Shown in pieces: positions 46,998-56,194 of a DNA stretch of 64,000 nucleotides. This DNA comes from Gemmatimonadales bacterium (lineage in GTDB: Bacteria > Gemmatimonadota > Gemmatimonadetes > Gemmatimonadales > GWC2-71-9). A model generated the notes under the pieces. It searched no databases. It was given only the letters and a program-made list of their open reading frames with translations, and was not told where the DNA came from. The position numbers and the translations under genes were made by a program. The stretch lies in assembly GCA_019637315.1 (NCBI GenBank), contig JAHBVU010000015.1, positions 1 to 64,000 of the forward strand, written 5' to 3'. The number at the start of each line of letters is the position of its first letter. Within the stretch, counting starts at the first letter, position 1.

Positions 46998-47139
46998 AGC
47001 TGGCCTGGGTTCTGAGTTGGTTCCGGACGCGGGCGTGAGGGGAATCCGCCGACCGACAAATGTCAGTCTACGCGCCAGCCCACGCCAGTCCCGGCGGCCG
47101 GGCACCGATCGGGCGCTCCTCCCTGTGGTTTCTTGCCTG

Positions 47140-47170
47140 ATATGTACGAATTAGCCATATTCATACATAT
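47140..47170. promoter_or_regulatory. Inverted repeat, probable VapBC operator
   Basis: Arms ATATGTACGAAT (47140-47151) and ATTCATACATAT (47159-47170) match at 11 of 12 positions around a 7-base spacer. The repeat ends at the vapB ATG (47169). AT-rich repeats at this position are typical of type II TA autoregulation. Function inferred from position. Confidence 0.7.
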
Positions 47171-47375
47171 GAAGACGACGCTGAACATCGATGACCATCT
47201 GCTGACCGAGGCCCGCCGGCTCACCGGGATCGCGGAAAAGACCGAACTGGTTCGCGCCGGCCTCGAATCATTGATCGAACGGGAAAGCGCTCGGCGGCTC
47301 GCCCGCCTCGGCGGGTCCGAGCCAGGCCTGCGCCCGGTCCCTCGGCGACGCTCCCGGGCGCGCCGCGCCTCGTGA
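47169..47375 (+). CDS. vapB: VapB-family antitoxin
   Basis: 68 residues from ATG 47169, which lies at the end of the operator. The N-terminal ribbon-helix-helix is MKTTLNIDDHLLTEARRLTG, followed by EKTELVRAGLESLIERE, the DUF2191-type VapB pattern. The C terminus is a basic Arg-rich tail (RRRSRARRAS), which should wrap the toxin. It forms a unit with the PIN toxin by GTGA overlap. It should bind the palindrome at 47140 and repress the pair. Confidence 0.88.
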   Translation: MKTTLNIDDHLLTEARRLTGIAEKTELVRAGLESLIERESARRLARLGGSEPGLRPVPRRRSRARRAS

Positions 47376-47731
47376 TCCTGGTCGACACATCGGTCTGGAT
47401 CGATCACCTCCGCCGGGGCAACGACCAGCTGGCATTGCTGCTCGAGGCAGGCACCGTTGCCTGCCACCCGTTCGTCATCGGGGAGATTGCCTGCGGGACA
47501 CTCCGAAATCGGAGCCGCGTGCTCGACCTGCTGGCCCGTCTCCCGTCGACGTCGGTAGCCACGCATGAGGAGGTCATGGCGTTCAACGAGGTCCATCGTC
47601 TGATGGGACTCGGACTGGGGTACATCGATCTTCACCTGCTGGCCGCGGCATCCCTCGATCGAGTCGCCTTCTGGACCCTGGACAAGCGCCTCGAGGGGGT
47701 GGCCCGCGCCCTGGGCCTGCCCAAACCGTAG
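47372..47731 (+). CDS. vapC: VapC-family PIN-domain toxin
   Basis: 119 residues from GTG 47372. The PIN acidic residues are in place: D5 (VDTSVWIDHL), E38 (IGEIACG), D86 (GYIDLHLLAA) and D104 (TLDKRLEGVA). VapC toxins are Mg2+-dependent endoribonucleases cleaving tRNA or rRNA; target unknown here. Translation depends on the antitoxin through the overlap. Confidence 0.9.
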   Translation: MILVDTSVWIDHLRRGNDQLALLLEAGTVACHPFVIGEIACGTLRNRSRVLDLLARLPSTSVATHEEVMAFNEVHRLMGLGLGYIDLHLLAAASLDRVAFWTLDKRLEGVARALGLPKP

Positions 47732-47850
47732 TGCTGCCCGCTTCAGCACGTACCGGCTTCTGCCAGCGTGCAACCGTTCTTAGCTTTGAACTGTCCAAGA
47801 CTGAGTACTATCAGGTCCGTTGATCCACCAGTCAATCCCGGAAAACTGCT

Positions 47851-49491
47851 ATGCTCCGTCCCGCTGTTGTCGCGCTGTTGACCTCTCTCGTCGGCACCAC
47901 CCTCGCCGGCCAAGCCCCCGAACCACGCGTCGACTCGCTCTTTGCCATGCAGCGTCACAATGACCGAGCCGGTTGCGCGGTTGGAGTCGTCAAAGCCGGC
48001 AAGCAGATCTTCGCCAAGGGCTACGGCATGGCGGACATTGCGCAGGGTCTCGCGATCACGCCGCACTCGGTCTTCCACGTTGCGTCGGTGTCGAAACAGT
48101 TTGCCGGCATGAGCCTCGTGCTCCTGGCCCAGGCGGGCAAACTCTCGCTCGACGACGACGTCCGGAAGTATCTCCCCGACCTTCCGTCCTATGGGGCGCC
48201 ACTCACGATTCGTCAGTTTCTCAACCACACCAGCGGCATCCGCGATCAGTGGAACCTATTGATGACATCGGGTTGGCGGCTCGGTGACGACCTCGTGAGC
48301 GAGCAGGACGTGGTCGACATCGTCAATCGGCAGCGGGGCCTCAACTTCGCGCCGAACACGTCCTGGAACTACAGCAACACGGGCTTTACCCTGGCCGGGC
48401 TGATCGTCAAGAAGGTGACCGGACAGACCCTGCGTCAGTTTGCCGACTCCGCGCTGTTCAAGCCGCTCGGCATGACCCAGACCCATTTCCACGACGACAA
48501 TCTCCATATCGTGCCGCTCCGGACCCGGGGTCACACCTTCCGCAACGGCGAGTGGAAGGAGACCAATCCGAACTACTCGAACGCCGGCGCCACCAGCCTG
48601 TTCACGACCGTGACCGACCTGACTCGCTGGCAGGATCAGCTCACCAACGGCGTCGTGGGCGGCCGAGCCGGCATCGACATGCTCGCCACCCGCGGGGTCC
48701 TCGCCAACGGCGACACCCTTTCCTATGCGTTAGGCATCTTCGTGGGCACCTACCGCGGCGCCCCGACGCTCAGCCACAGCGGCGGGGACCCGGGCTATTC
48801 CTCATACCTTGTCAATTTCCCGCGGACCGGCTCGGGCGTTGCGGTGCTCTGCAATAGTTCCGGGACGACGAACCCCGGTCGTCTGGCCGAACAGATCGCG
48901 GACATTCTGCTCGCCGACGAACTGGGCCCGGAACCGCCGGTGCCCGCGCAGGCCACCGCCGCCGCAGTTGCGAAACACCTCGGCCTCTACTGGAGCGACA
49001 GCACCGAGGGGACCGGCTCGATCGTGGTCGAAAGCGATGGCGCCGGGTGGCGGTCGCTGGGCGGCAACGTCACGAGGCTTCGAGTCTCGGGTACCGAAGG
49101 CAAATTGCTGCTGGGCAACGGACCCGCATCGCTCACGCTCCGCCCCGATGGCACGGTCCTGATGCGTGCCGGCACCGGCGAAACCAGCATCTATCGCAAG
49201 GTGGCGCCGTGGACCCCGACCCCGGCCGCACGCGCCGCGTTGGTGGGCCGCTACCACAGCGAGGAGCTCAACGTGACCTGGGAAATCAAGGCCGCGGGCG
49301 ACACCCTGACCCTGCACCGCTGGAAGTTTCCACCCGCACGACTCAATCCGGTGTTCGAGGAGATGTACACGTCGTCCGGTCAGCTCGGCTTCGTGCTTCG
49401 ACCAATCCGTGGCAGGGATGGCAAGGTTGCGGCGATCACGGCCGGCTCAGGGCGCGTCGTGGGCATGAGGTTCGATCGCGTCGCGAAGTAG
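47851..49491 (+). CDS. Secreted S12-family serine hydrolase
   Basis: 546 residues with signal peptide (AVVALLTSLVGTTLAGQA). SxxK at S79-V-S-K82 (HVASVSKQFAG), YSN at Y174-S-N176 (WNYSNTGFT), HSGG in LSHSGGDPGYSSY. The C-terminal ~180 residues hold beta-rich domains (HLGLYWSDSTEG, GRYHSEELNVTWEI). This is close in layout to the gene at 10917 without its N-terminal domain. Likely peptidase or esterase in the envelope. Confidence 0.88.
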   Translation: MLRPAVVALLTSLVGTTLAGQAPEPRVDSLFAMQRHNDRAGCAVGVVKAGKQIFAKGYGMADIAQGLAITPHSVFHVASVSKQFAGMSLVLLAQAGKLSLDDDVRKYLPDLPSYGAPLTIRQFLNHTSGIRDQWNLLMTSGWRLGDDLVSEQDVVDIVNRQRGLNFAPNTSWNYSNTGFTLAGLIVKKVTGQTLRQFADSALFKPLGMTQTHFHDDNLHIVPLRTRGHTFRNGEWKETNPNYSNAGATSLFTTVTDLTRWQDQLTNGVVGGRAGIDMLATRGVLANGDTLSYALGIFVGTYRGAPTLSHSGGDPGYSSYLVNFPRTGSGVAVLCNSSGTTNPGRLAEQIADILLADELGPEPPVPAQATAAAVAKHLGLYWSDSTEGTGSIVVESDGAGWRSLGGNVTRLRVSGTEGKLLLGNGPASLTLRPDGTVLMRAGTGETSIYRKVAPWTPTPAARAALVGRYHSEELNVTWEIKAAGDTLTLHRWKFPPARLNPVFEEMYTSSGQLGFVLRPIRGRDGKVAAITAGSGRVVGMRFDRVAK

Positions 49492-49542
49492 CTGAGCCCG
49501 GGCCTGGCATCGAACCGGAGGGTGGCTGATTGGACCTGAGCG

Positions 49543-50034
49543 TTATTGAGTTGCGGTCGCCTCGGGCCCCCGCGACTCGGCGCTGATCTGCCGGATCGCG
49601 CCGAGATGGTAGCCCAGGTGAATCACGCTGCCGAGCACCCCGTCGAGCTCGATACCGCTGATCTCGCGGGGCGAGGCCAGGGCCTCCGCCCATCCGGCAA
49701 GTTCGCTTGCCAGCTCGTCGCGCAGTGCGGCCCAGCGCGCCTCGCTGACGGTGGTCGTAGCCCAGGCCGCGGTCCAGTCGGCGTCGCCAAATGGGTTCTC
49801 CCCCGCGGCCCAGCGATTCAGCAGCGAGATACCATAGCGGAGGTGGTCAACGTGCCCGGCAATCGTAGCACCGCCGCCTGACGACCGGGACGCCTCCATC
49901 GCCGAGAGTTTGTCGAGCGAGTCGAGCAGGCCGGGATCGCCCGGGTTCAGCACGAATCCGGAGCCGTCCCGGGTGCCGTGCACCAGCTCCCGGAGCAGCG
50001 ACGAGAGGCTGCGGGCAAGATCATTCGAATGCAT
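49543..50034 (-). CDS. DinB-like four-helix protein
   Basis: 163 residues, no signal peptide. Helical bundle with His residues at DinB-type positions: GHVDHLRYGISLLNRWA and HLGYHLGAIRQISAE. DinB/YfiT relatives bind a divalent metal and use bacillithiol- or mycothiol-type thiols; no substrate can be inferred. Convergent with the serine hydrolase at 47851. Confidence 0.8.
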   Translation of the reverse strand: MHSNDLARSLSSLLRELVHGTRDGSGFVLNPGDPGLLDSLDKLSAMEASRSSGGGATIAGHVDHLRYGISLLNRWAAGENPFGDADWTAAWATTTVSEARWAALRDELASELAGWAEALASPREISGIELDGVLGSVIHLGYHLGAIRQISAESRGPEATATQ

Positions 50035-50069
50035 GGTGCGACCCTCCCTCGACCCCGTGACTCGTCCGG

Positions 50070-50522
50070 TCAGTCTATGCGCAGCGTTCCGGCCAGCGCC
50101 GGCAAGCCCTCATCGAAATTGAACTCGACTCGAAGGTCGAAGGTTCCGCGTCGCTCTCGGGTGGTCAGGGTTTGACGAAGCGAGATCGTCGCACCAGGCA
50201 GGATGGTCTCGATCGCGCCGAGCGGGGTGCAGAGGTCCAGCCGCTCGAGGACCAGGGCGCCGGGCTCCGACCCGCCGCCGTTGCCGACGGTGACCTTGAG
50301 CGGACGGCAGCCGCGGGTCTGCAGATCGATCGACTCCTTGCCGAGGTTCGTCAGGTCGACTCGGACGTCGAACTGCTGGTTCGTTGTCACGCTCCCGGGC
50401 TCGATCGACAGAACGGCACGCAGGTCGCCGTTATCGAACGAGGGGCCGGCAGAAGCACAGCCGACCGCGAACCCACCCCCAACCAGCACGAAGAGTGTAC
50501 CCAACACTGCGCGATTCGACAT
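50070..50522 (-). CDS. Lipoprotein with BsuPI-like beta domain
   Basis: 150 residues from ATG 50522; GAGGAG precedes it. Lipobox GGFAVGCASA (about Cys 22). A single beta-sandwich follows with LSIEPGSVTTNQQFDVRVDLTN and LPGATISLRQTLTTRERRG, resembling the BsuPI proteinase-inhibitor fold. It is a paralogue of the next upstream gene (50619). Role unknown. Confidence 0.65.
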   Translation of the reverse strand: MSNRAVLGTLFVLVGGGFAVGCASAGPSFDNGDLRAVLSIEPGSVTTNQQFDVRVDLTNLGKESIDLQTRGCRPLKVTVGNGGGSEPGALVLERLDLCTPLGAIETILPGATISLRQTLTTRERRGTFDLRVEFNFDEGLPALAGTLRID

Positions 50523-50618
50523 CTGCAAGCCGCTCCTCTCACGCCTCAGCGAACTACGGTTGAACTGACGGCCGCCGGACCCGCCATACGGTAACCGAAC
50601 CGGGGGACATCAGCCTCG

Positions 50619-51116
50619 TCATGGTCGAACCTTGAGTTTCGCCGCGAGGGGTCGAAACGGCGGCTGCGAAATCGTCCAATCGATTTCCACCACGAAGTCG
50701 CCAGGTGGGACGTTGGCCGTCACGACCGGGCCACCCACATATCGTCCCCTAGCTGGGATTGTGATCGAGCTGCCGATCGCGAGACACGGGTACCCAGCCC
50801 CCGGAAAGCCCTCGCCGGGAAACGGGCCGTTCAACGGATTGCCTCCCGGCCGAACCGCCACATAGAACGGACAGCTCATTCCCGTCGCGAGCACGATTGG
50901 CTCGTCGCTTTGATTGATCAACTCGACTCGTACCGTGAACTGCTCGCCAGGTCTGACGATGGCCGGTTCGAGCCTGAGCGCCGTACGAACCGGTCCATAG
51001 GTCAGGTCGGACGGTCCGACTGACTCGCAACTCGCAATCAGCACCGCCAGGCCAAGTACGCCGGCTGCGCGCACCAACGGGGTTCCACGTCGCGCTCTGT
51101 GACATTTCGTGCTCAT
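50619..51116 (-). CDS. Lipoprotein with BsuPI-like beta domain (paralogue of 50070)
   Basis: 165 residues from ATG 51116 (MSTKCHRARRG), lipobox LAVLIASCES. The body parallels its neighbour: LRLEPAIVRPGEQFTVRVEL aligns with the same segment of the gene at 50070, then PARGRYVGGPVVTANVPPGD. Same strand, about 100 bases apart: probably a tandem duplication. Role unknown. Confidence 0.65.
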   Translation of the reverse strand: MSTKCHRARRGTPLVRAAGVLGLAVLIASCESVGPSDLTYGPVRTALRLEPAIVRPGEQFTVRVELINQSDEPIVLATGMSCPFYVAVRPGGNPLNGPFPGEGFPGAGYPCLAIGSSITIPARGRYVGGPVVTANVPPGDFVVEIDWTISQPPFRPLAAKLKVRP

Positions 51117-51221
51117 CGAGACTCCCCACTTTGCCGGGTTCATCCCACTCGACACACGTGTCAGCGGTCCCCACGACAAGCCAGACGCGCAGCTGGCTCA
51201 CCAGATTCCTGCATGGTCGCG

Positions 51222-52682
51222 CTACTGTCGCGCGGCGGTCTCGGCAGTTTGCAGCAAGCGGTCCAGGACCGAACGTTCGAGCAGCTGACCCCGCACGACG
51301 ACCGTCTCGATCGTACGGGTATTGCCGATGTCTGCCAGCGGATCGAGCCGCAGCAGCACCAGGTCGGCAACGTTGCCCTCGACTACGGTACCGCTCTCAG
51401 GCCGGCCCGCCGCCTGCGCAGCGTTCCGGGTCGCGGCCTGCAGGGCCTCGAGCGGCGTCATGCCGAGGTCGACCAGCACCTGCAGCTCGCGGTGCAGGCT
51501 GAACCCCGGCACCAGCGGCGTCACCGGCACATCGGTGCCAGCGATAAACTTGGCCCCGGCCCGGACCAGCGGCCTGAACGAGGCGAGCAGCCTGCTCCAG
51601 CGAGCTCGTTCCGCCTCGCCGGCAGCGCGATCGATTGGTGACGACGGCGGGCGACGCCCGCCCAACAGATAGCGGTGCTCGGGCAGGTTGCGCAGCGACG
51701 GGTCGTTTGGTCTATACCTGTTCTCCGCCACCACGAAGGTCGGGTCGAACCAGACATCCTTCCTGGCCGCGTATTCCGCAAACTCCCATGCGGCGGCCGA
51801 GTCGGACACGGCAATCGCTGAATCGATTGCTGCGATCTTACTGGCAAAGACACGCTCGACGATTTCCCGCCCCGACTCGACCGTCGCCCGGATCTCGGCT
51901 GCTTCGGCCTGAAAGGCCGCTCGGACCGCCGAGGCTTGGGCGCCATTCTCGAAGGCGAGGCCAAAGGTATGCTCGATCGTCCGCTGCCCGGAGTCGATTG
52001 CTTCGCGCGCGGTGACCTCATCTGGAACGTGGCCGATCACGGCGAGGCCGTGCCTGCGCGCCTGACGCAGGGTCGCAAAGTACGGCTCTCGTGAGAGCAG
52101 CGAGTGGACCTTGATAATGTCGACCCCAAGGGCCGCGAGGGAATCGACGACTCGCTCCGCATCCGCCGCGGTGCTGAGCCCCACCCGACCACTCGGCGCC
52201 ACCTCGACCACCTTGGGATCATCGAGAATCGGGCCCGCCATCAGAATGGTCGGACCCAGGGTTCGACCGGCCCGTACCTCCTGACGCCAATAGCCTATCT
52301 GCTGGGGGTCGGTGCCCACGTCGCGCACCGTGGTAACGCCGTTGGCGAGGTAGAGCGGGAAGCCAATTTCTTTGTAGCCGCCCTGGTGGGTATGCATGTC
52401 CCAGAGGCCCGGGATCAGATACATCCCCTTCCCGTCGACCCGCACGGCGACGGAATCGTCCTCGAACCCGCCCGTCGGGCGGATCGCGACGATGCGATCG
52501 CCGCTGATGGCAATCGACATCCCGGGCACGGCGCCGCGATCGGTGCCGTCGATCAGGACGACATCATCGATCAGGACCGAGACCCGGAGCGGCTCGCGTC
52601 CGCATCCGGCCAGCCCGCTCACCCCCGCGAGCACCAGCAATACGGACCACAATCCACGAGCCCCACGACGCGTCTGTCTCAT
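51222..52682 (-). CDS. Amidohydrolase family lipoprotein
   Basis: 486 residues. Lipobox SGLAGCGR. HxH in LWDMHTHQGG, a Lys in VDIIKVHS, His in GLAVIGHVPDE and TIEHTFG, and Asp in FIAGTDVPVTPLVPGF: the complete two-metal site of the imidazolonepropionase/prolidase-type branch. A long helical insertion (~residues 250-310) lies inside the barrel. Same group as the genes at 1 and 54398. Substrate unknown. Confidence 0.9.
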   Translation of the reverse strand: MRQTRRGARGLWSVLLVLAGVSGLAGCGREPLRVSVLIDDVVLIDGTDRGAVPGMSIAISGDRIVAIRPTGGFEDDSVAVRVDGKGMYLIPGLWDMHTHQGGYKEIGFPLYLANGVTTVRDVGTDPQQIGYWRQEVRAGRTLGPTILMAGPILDDPKVVEVAPSGRVGLSTAADAERVVDSLAALGVDIIKVHSLLSREPYFATLRQARRHGLAVIGHVPDEVTAREAIDSGQRTIEHTFGLAFENGAQASAVRAAFQAEAAEIRATVESGREIVERVFASKIAAIDSAIAVSDSAAAWEFAEYAARKDVWFDPTFVVAENRYRPNDPSLRNLPEHRYLLGGRRPPSSPIDRAAGEAERARWSRLLASFRPLVRAGAKFIAGTDVPVTPLVPGFSLHRELQVLVDLGMTPLEALQAATRNAAQAAGRPESGTVVEGNVADLVLLRLDPLADIGNTRTIETVVVRGQLLERSVLDRLLQTAETAARQ

Positions 52683-52806
52683 ATGGTTTCGAACCAGGAG
52701 GGAAGCAAGGTTGATGTCCCGTCAACCTAGCAAGCGAACTGGTGGGGTGCAACGCGAGGCGCGCTTTGCGCCACGGGCCGGGGAGGCCCGCGGCGCTGGG
52801 GCGGAA

Positions 52807-54237
52807 TCAGGGGTTAGCGGCCACCGGGAACCGGTTGGCGGTGTACATCGACATCCGCTCCGCGGCGGGCGGATCGAGGTTGGCCAGAGCCGCGACCACC
52901 CAGCCCGTATCCCGGAAGATCTCGAGATCGCCGTTCATGCCGGGTGCCCCGCCGCCGTGGCCGACAGCGCGCTGGCCGTTGATCGTCCTTTCGATGAACC
53001 CATAGGCGTAGCGCCCGCCGAAGGCGTCGACCTTGCCGGTCAGCAGCAGATCGGTGTGCTTCGCGTCGAGCAGCTTGTTGCCCGTGATGGCGTTGCCAAA
53101 GCGCACCAGGTCGCCGACGGTGGTGTAGCCGCCACCAGCCGCAGTACCGCGCCAGGGCAGCGTTTCGGTGTTGGGCTCCCAGTCGCCGCTCTGGCCACGC
53201 AGGTAGCCGATGGCCCGACCTTCGACCGCTTCGCTCTCGGGCTCCAAGCCGGTCCGCGTCATGCCGACCGGGAGAAAGACGTGGTCGCGGACATAGTCGT
53301 AGTAGCTCTTTCCACTGACCCGCTCGATCACGATGCCGGCCAGAACGAAACCGTAGTTGCTGTACTGAAATCGGGCGCCGGGTTCGTAGAGCAGATCGCG
53401 CTCGCCGTAGAGCTTGAGATAGTCGTCGTGAGTGCGCAGGGTGTTGCGGTTGGCCATGAACTGGGGCCCGAAGATGTCGCCGGTGCCGCCGGTGTGGGTC
53501 AGCAGGTGATGGACGGTGACTTTGGTTGCCACGTTCTGATTCGGGTAGTCCTTGATATAGGTCCCGATCGGCGCGTCGAGCTTGACCTTCCCTGCCTGGA
53601 CGAGCTGCATCACCGCGACGGCAGTAAACATCTTGTTCATCGAGCCGTTCCGGAAGCGGGTGTCCGTCGTATTGCGGGTACCCTTGGCGCGATCGGCCAG
53701 GCCCCAGACGCCGGAGACCGCTTCCTTGCCATTGTGCGTAGCGAGCACTGCCCCGGTGAAGCGATCCTCAGCGGCTCGCCGGTCGCCTTCGGCCTTGACG
53801 GCTTTTGCCAGGTCGGCGGTGCTGCCGGCACGGGCAATCGGGGTCTCGAGCGGTACGCCGGGCTGCAACTGCAGGCTGGTGAGGCGATGCGGAGCTTCCG
53901 CCTCGACTTCGGCGGTAGCGCGCACCAGGGAGGCGTCGTTGTCACGCGCCTGCAGCAAGGCGACGGCGCGCGTCGGAGTGGTCTCGGTCAGACGAATGAA
54001 GGTAAAGCCGCCGGTCTGCCGTCGAAAATTGAGTTCCTGCCCGGCGTTTGCTGCGCGGGACGGGAAACTCTCCTTGAGAAAGGCTTCGTGCGCTGCACGA
54101 TCGTTCGCGTTGAAGCTTTCGAGCCAGCGCGCCAGCTGGCGGGAGGCGGGCGTTTCCTGCTGGGCTGCGGCGGGGGCAACGATCGCCACGAGGGCGACGA
54201 GGGCGAGGGCGCCAAGGCGCCGAAACGGATTGGTCAT
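52807..54237 (-). CDS. Secreted S12-family serine hydrolase with extra N-terminal domain
   Basis: 476 residues from ATG 54237; signal peptide ends near APAAAQ. Residues ~30-130 are a small NTF2-like domain (ARWLESFNANDRAAHEAFL). Then SxxK at S199-M-N-K202 (RNGSMNKMFTA), YSN at Y292-S-N294 (FQYSNYGFV), HGGG in VGHGGGAPGMNGD. The extra domain is unlike the other five copies. Convergent overlap is avoided with the neighbours; an ATG at 54249 is an alternative start. Confidence 0.88.
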   Translation of the reverse strand: MTNPFRRLGALALVALVAIVAPAAAQQETPASRQLARWLESFNANDRAAHEAFLKESFPSRAANAGQELNFRRQTGGFTFIRLTETTPTRAVALLQARDNDASLVRATAEVEAEAPHRLTSLQLQPGVPLETPIARAGSTADLAKAVKAEGDRRAAEDRFTGAVLATHNGKEAVSGVWGLADRAKGTRNTTDTRFRNGSMNKMFTAVAVMQLVQAGKVKLDAPIGTYIKDYPNQNVATKVTVHHLLTHTGGTGDIFGPQFMANRNTLRTHDDYLKLYGERDLLYEPGARFQYSNYGFVLAGIVIERVSGKSYYDYVRDHVFLPVGMTRTGLEPESEAVEGRAIGYLRGQSGDWEPNTETLPWRGTAAGGGYTTVGDLVRFGNAITGNKLLDAKHTDLLLTGKVDAFGGRYAYGFIERTINGQRAVGHGGGAPGMNGDLEIFRDTGWVVAALANLDPPAAERMSMYTANRFPVAANP

Positions 54238-54397
54238 GCTGGAGAACATAGCGCCCCTGTCGCCAGCCGTCTTGAACGCCAGCAAGCCGGCTCGAAGACC
54301 CCGGCCGAGTCGCCGGAGGCGACGGAATGACCCGTCGCGGCGCCAGGGGGCATGGGGCGAAACAGAGATGGGTCGGGGCTCGTAGTTACCACATATC

Positions 54398-55747
54398 ATG
54401 ACATTACTGCACTCGATCGTCGTCGCCCTTGCCGCGGTGGCCCCTGCCCCCATGCCTCTCGCCCCGGCGGCTCAGACTCTGCCGGCCTCCGACACTTCCG
54501 CGCTTGCGCTGGTCGGCGCCTCGGTTCGCACCATGCTGGACGACCGGCTGGCGCCGGATCAGACGGTCGTGATTCGCGGCGGCCGGATCGTGGCGGTCGG
54601 GCCGCGCGTCTCGACCCCGATTCCGGCCGGGGCGCGCCGAGTCGAGGTGCAGGGTCGGACCGTCATACCGGGGCTGACCGACGCGCACGTGCACCTCGAG
54701 GGCACGCCCGAGCAGTGGCTACCTCTGTTCGTCGTGCACGGCGTCACCACCGTCTTCAACCTCCAGGGCCGTCCCGAGCATGTTGCCCTCCGCGAACGCG
54801 TCCGCCGAGGGGAGCTGGTCGGGCCCGCGATCTACACGACGGGCCCGTATACCAACAATCCCGCGATCGGCACGCCCGAGGAGGCGGTCCGCGCGGTCGA
54901 GGAGCACAAGCGGGTCGGCTACGACATGGTCAAGGTTTACGGCAACATGACCGCGGAAACGCATCGCGCGCTGACCGACGCGGGTCGGCGCCATGGCATT
55001 CCGGTCATGGGTCACGCGCCCCGCAACCTGCCGTTTGCCGCAGTCATCGATGCGCGCCAGGCAATGGTGGCGCACGGTGAGGAGCTCATCTACACCCATT
55101 TCCGTGATGGCGATACGACTGATCTGGCCGCCGTTGCCGCCCGGATGGTTGCCGCCGACGTCTGGCTGACTCCGAACCTGGCGATGTTCCACGGTATTGC
55201 GGCGCAGTGGGGTCGTGCGACGGGTGCGGACTCGTCGCTCGCGCTGCCTGAGGCGGCGTACCTGAACGGATTCCTCCACGGCATCTGGACCGCGTCCAAC
55301 CCCTACACCAGGCGGGACCCTGCCGGCGCCGCGAACGTTGCGACGCGGTACCAGTTCCTCCGCACCCTGACCCGGACGTTCGGCGCGGTCGGGGTTCGGA
55401 TGCTGGCGGGCACCGACACGCCGCTGCCGCTGATGTTTCCAGGCTACTCTCTGCACGATGAACTCGCCGAGCTTGCGGCGGCTGGGCTGGGTGGACATGG
55501 AGCTCTGCTCACCGCCACCCGTAACCCGGCCGAGTGGATTGCGGCGGGCATTGATCGAGGCTACAGGGGTGGTGTGGTGGCGGTGGGTGCTCGTGCGGAC
55601 CTGCTGGTGCTCGAACGCGACCCGGTTGCCACGCTCGAGGCCGCCCGCCGGCCGATCGGGGTGGTGCTCGCCGGGCGCTGGCTCGATCGGGCGGCCTTGG
55701 ACCGGCTCCACGCTGGGGCAATCCAGGCGAGTCGAGCCTCGCGCTAG
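54398..55747 (+). CDS. Secreted amidohydrolase
   Basis: 449 residues with signal peptide (IVVALAAVAPAPMPLAPAAQ). HxH in LTDAHVHLEG, Lys in YDMVKVYGN, His in IPVMGHAPRN and in MVAHGEELIYTH, Asp in MLAGTDTPLPLMFPGY. Two-metal amidohydrolase of the imidazolonepropionase/prolidase-like branch, like 51222. Divergent from the S12 gene at 52807. Substrate unknown. Confidence 0.9.
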   Translation: MTLLHSIVVALAAVAPAPMPLAPAAQTLPASDTSALALVGASVRTMLDDRLAPDQTVVIRGGRIVAVGPRVSTPIPAGARRVEVQGRTVIPGLTDAHVHLEGTPEQWLPLFVVHGVTTVFNLQGRPEHVALRERVRRGELVGPAIYTTGPYTNNPAIGTPEEAVRAVEEHKRVGYDMVKVYGNMTAETHRALTDAGRRHGIPVMGHAPRNLPFAAVIDARQAMVAHGEELIYTHFRDGDTTDLAAVAARMVAADVWLTPNLAMFHGIAAQWGRATGADSSLALPEAAYLNGFLHGIWTASNPYTRRDPAGAANVATRYQFLRTLTRTFGAVGVRMLAGTDTPLPLMFPGYSLHDELAELAAAGLGGHGALLTATRNPAEWIAAGIDRGYRGGVVAVGARADLLVLERDPVATLEAARRPIGVVLAGRWLDRAALDRLHAGAIQASRASR

Positions 55748-55759
55748 GGTGATAGACCG

Positions 55760-56194
55760 TCAGCTCTGACTGTCGGGCAGCACGTCCAGTCCGAGCGCAG
55801 CGGCGTTGGCCCGAATCCGTTCATCGAACGACAACACGGTCACGGGACCGAGGGTTTCGAAGAAACGGATCGCGGTGGCCAAGTGGAGTGCGTCGAGCGT
55901 GCGGACCGGCTCAACCGGAAACCGGACGCGAGCCCGGGCCAGGACCCGGTCGGTAAGCAAGTGGACATCCCAGCTGGCCGCCGCAACATCGAGGAGGCGG
56001 AGTGCGGCTAGCTCGTCCTTTGCGGTGATGCGGCCACTGGCACGGGCGCGCACCAGGCCGCGAGCGCACTCTACGGCTGTGAGCGATGACGCAACGACTC
56101 GCTCCGCACTCGTCAGGGTCGACCGCACCGCTTCCGCAGTCGGCTCACCCAACAACCAGGCAAGGATCCCGCTCGACTCTGCATAAACGATCAT
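55760..56194 (-). CDS. PIN-domain toxin with Glu in place of the first Asp
   Basis: 144 residues; coupled to the antitoxin by an ATGA overlap (56191-56194). PIN residues: the first acidic position is E6 (VYAESSG) where VapC normally has Asp; then E42 (TAVECARG), D101 (LDALHLATA) and D124 (FDERIRAN). A Glu can still bind metal, so the enzyme may be active. Probably a VapC-type ribonuclease. Target unknown. Confidence 0.85.
   Translation of the reverse strand: MIVYAESSGILAWLLGEPTAEAVRSTLTSAERVVASSLTAVECARGLVRARASGRITAKDELAALRLLDVAAASWDVHLLTDRVLARARVRFPVEPVRTLDALHLATAIRFFETLGPVTVLSFDERIRANAAALGLDVLPDSQS

Noticed and set aside
52396-54330. A 644-codon plus-strand frame across the amidohydrolase and S12 genes
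   Set aside because: Antisense to well-supported genes; low-complexity composition.
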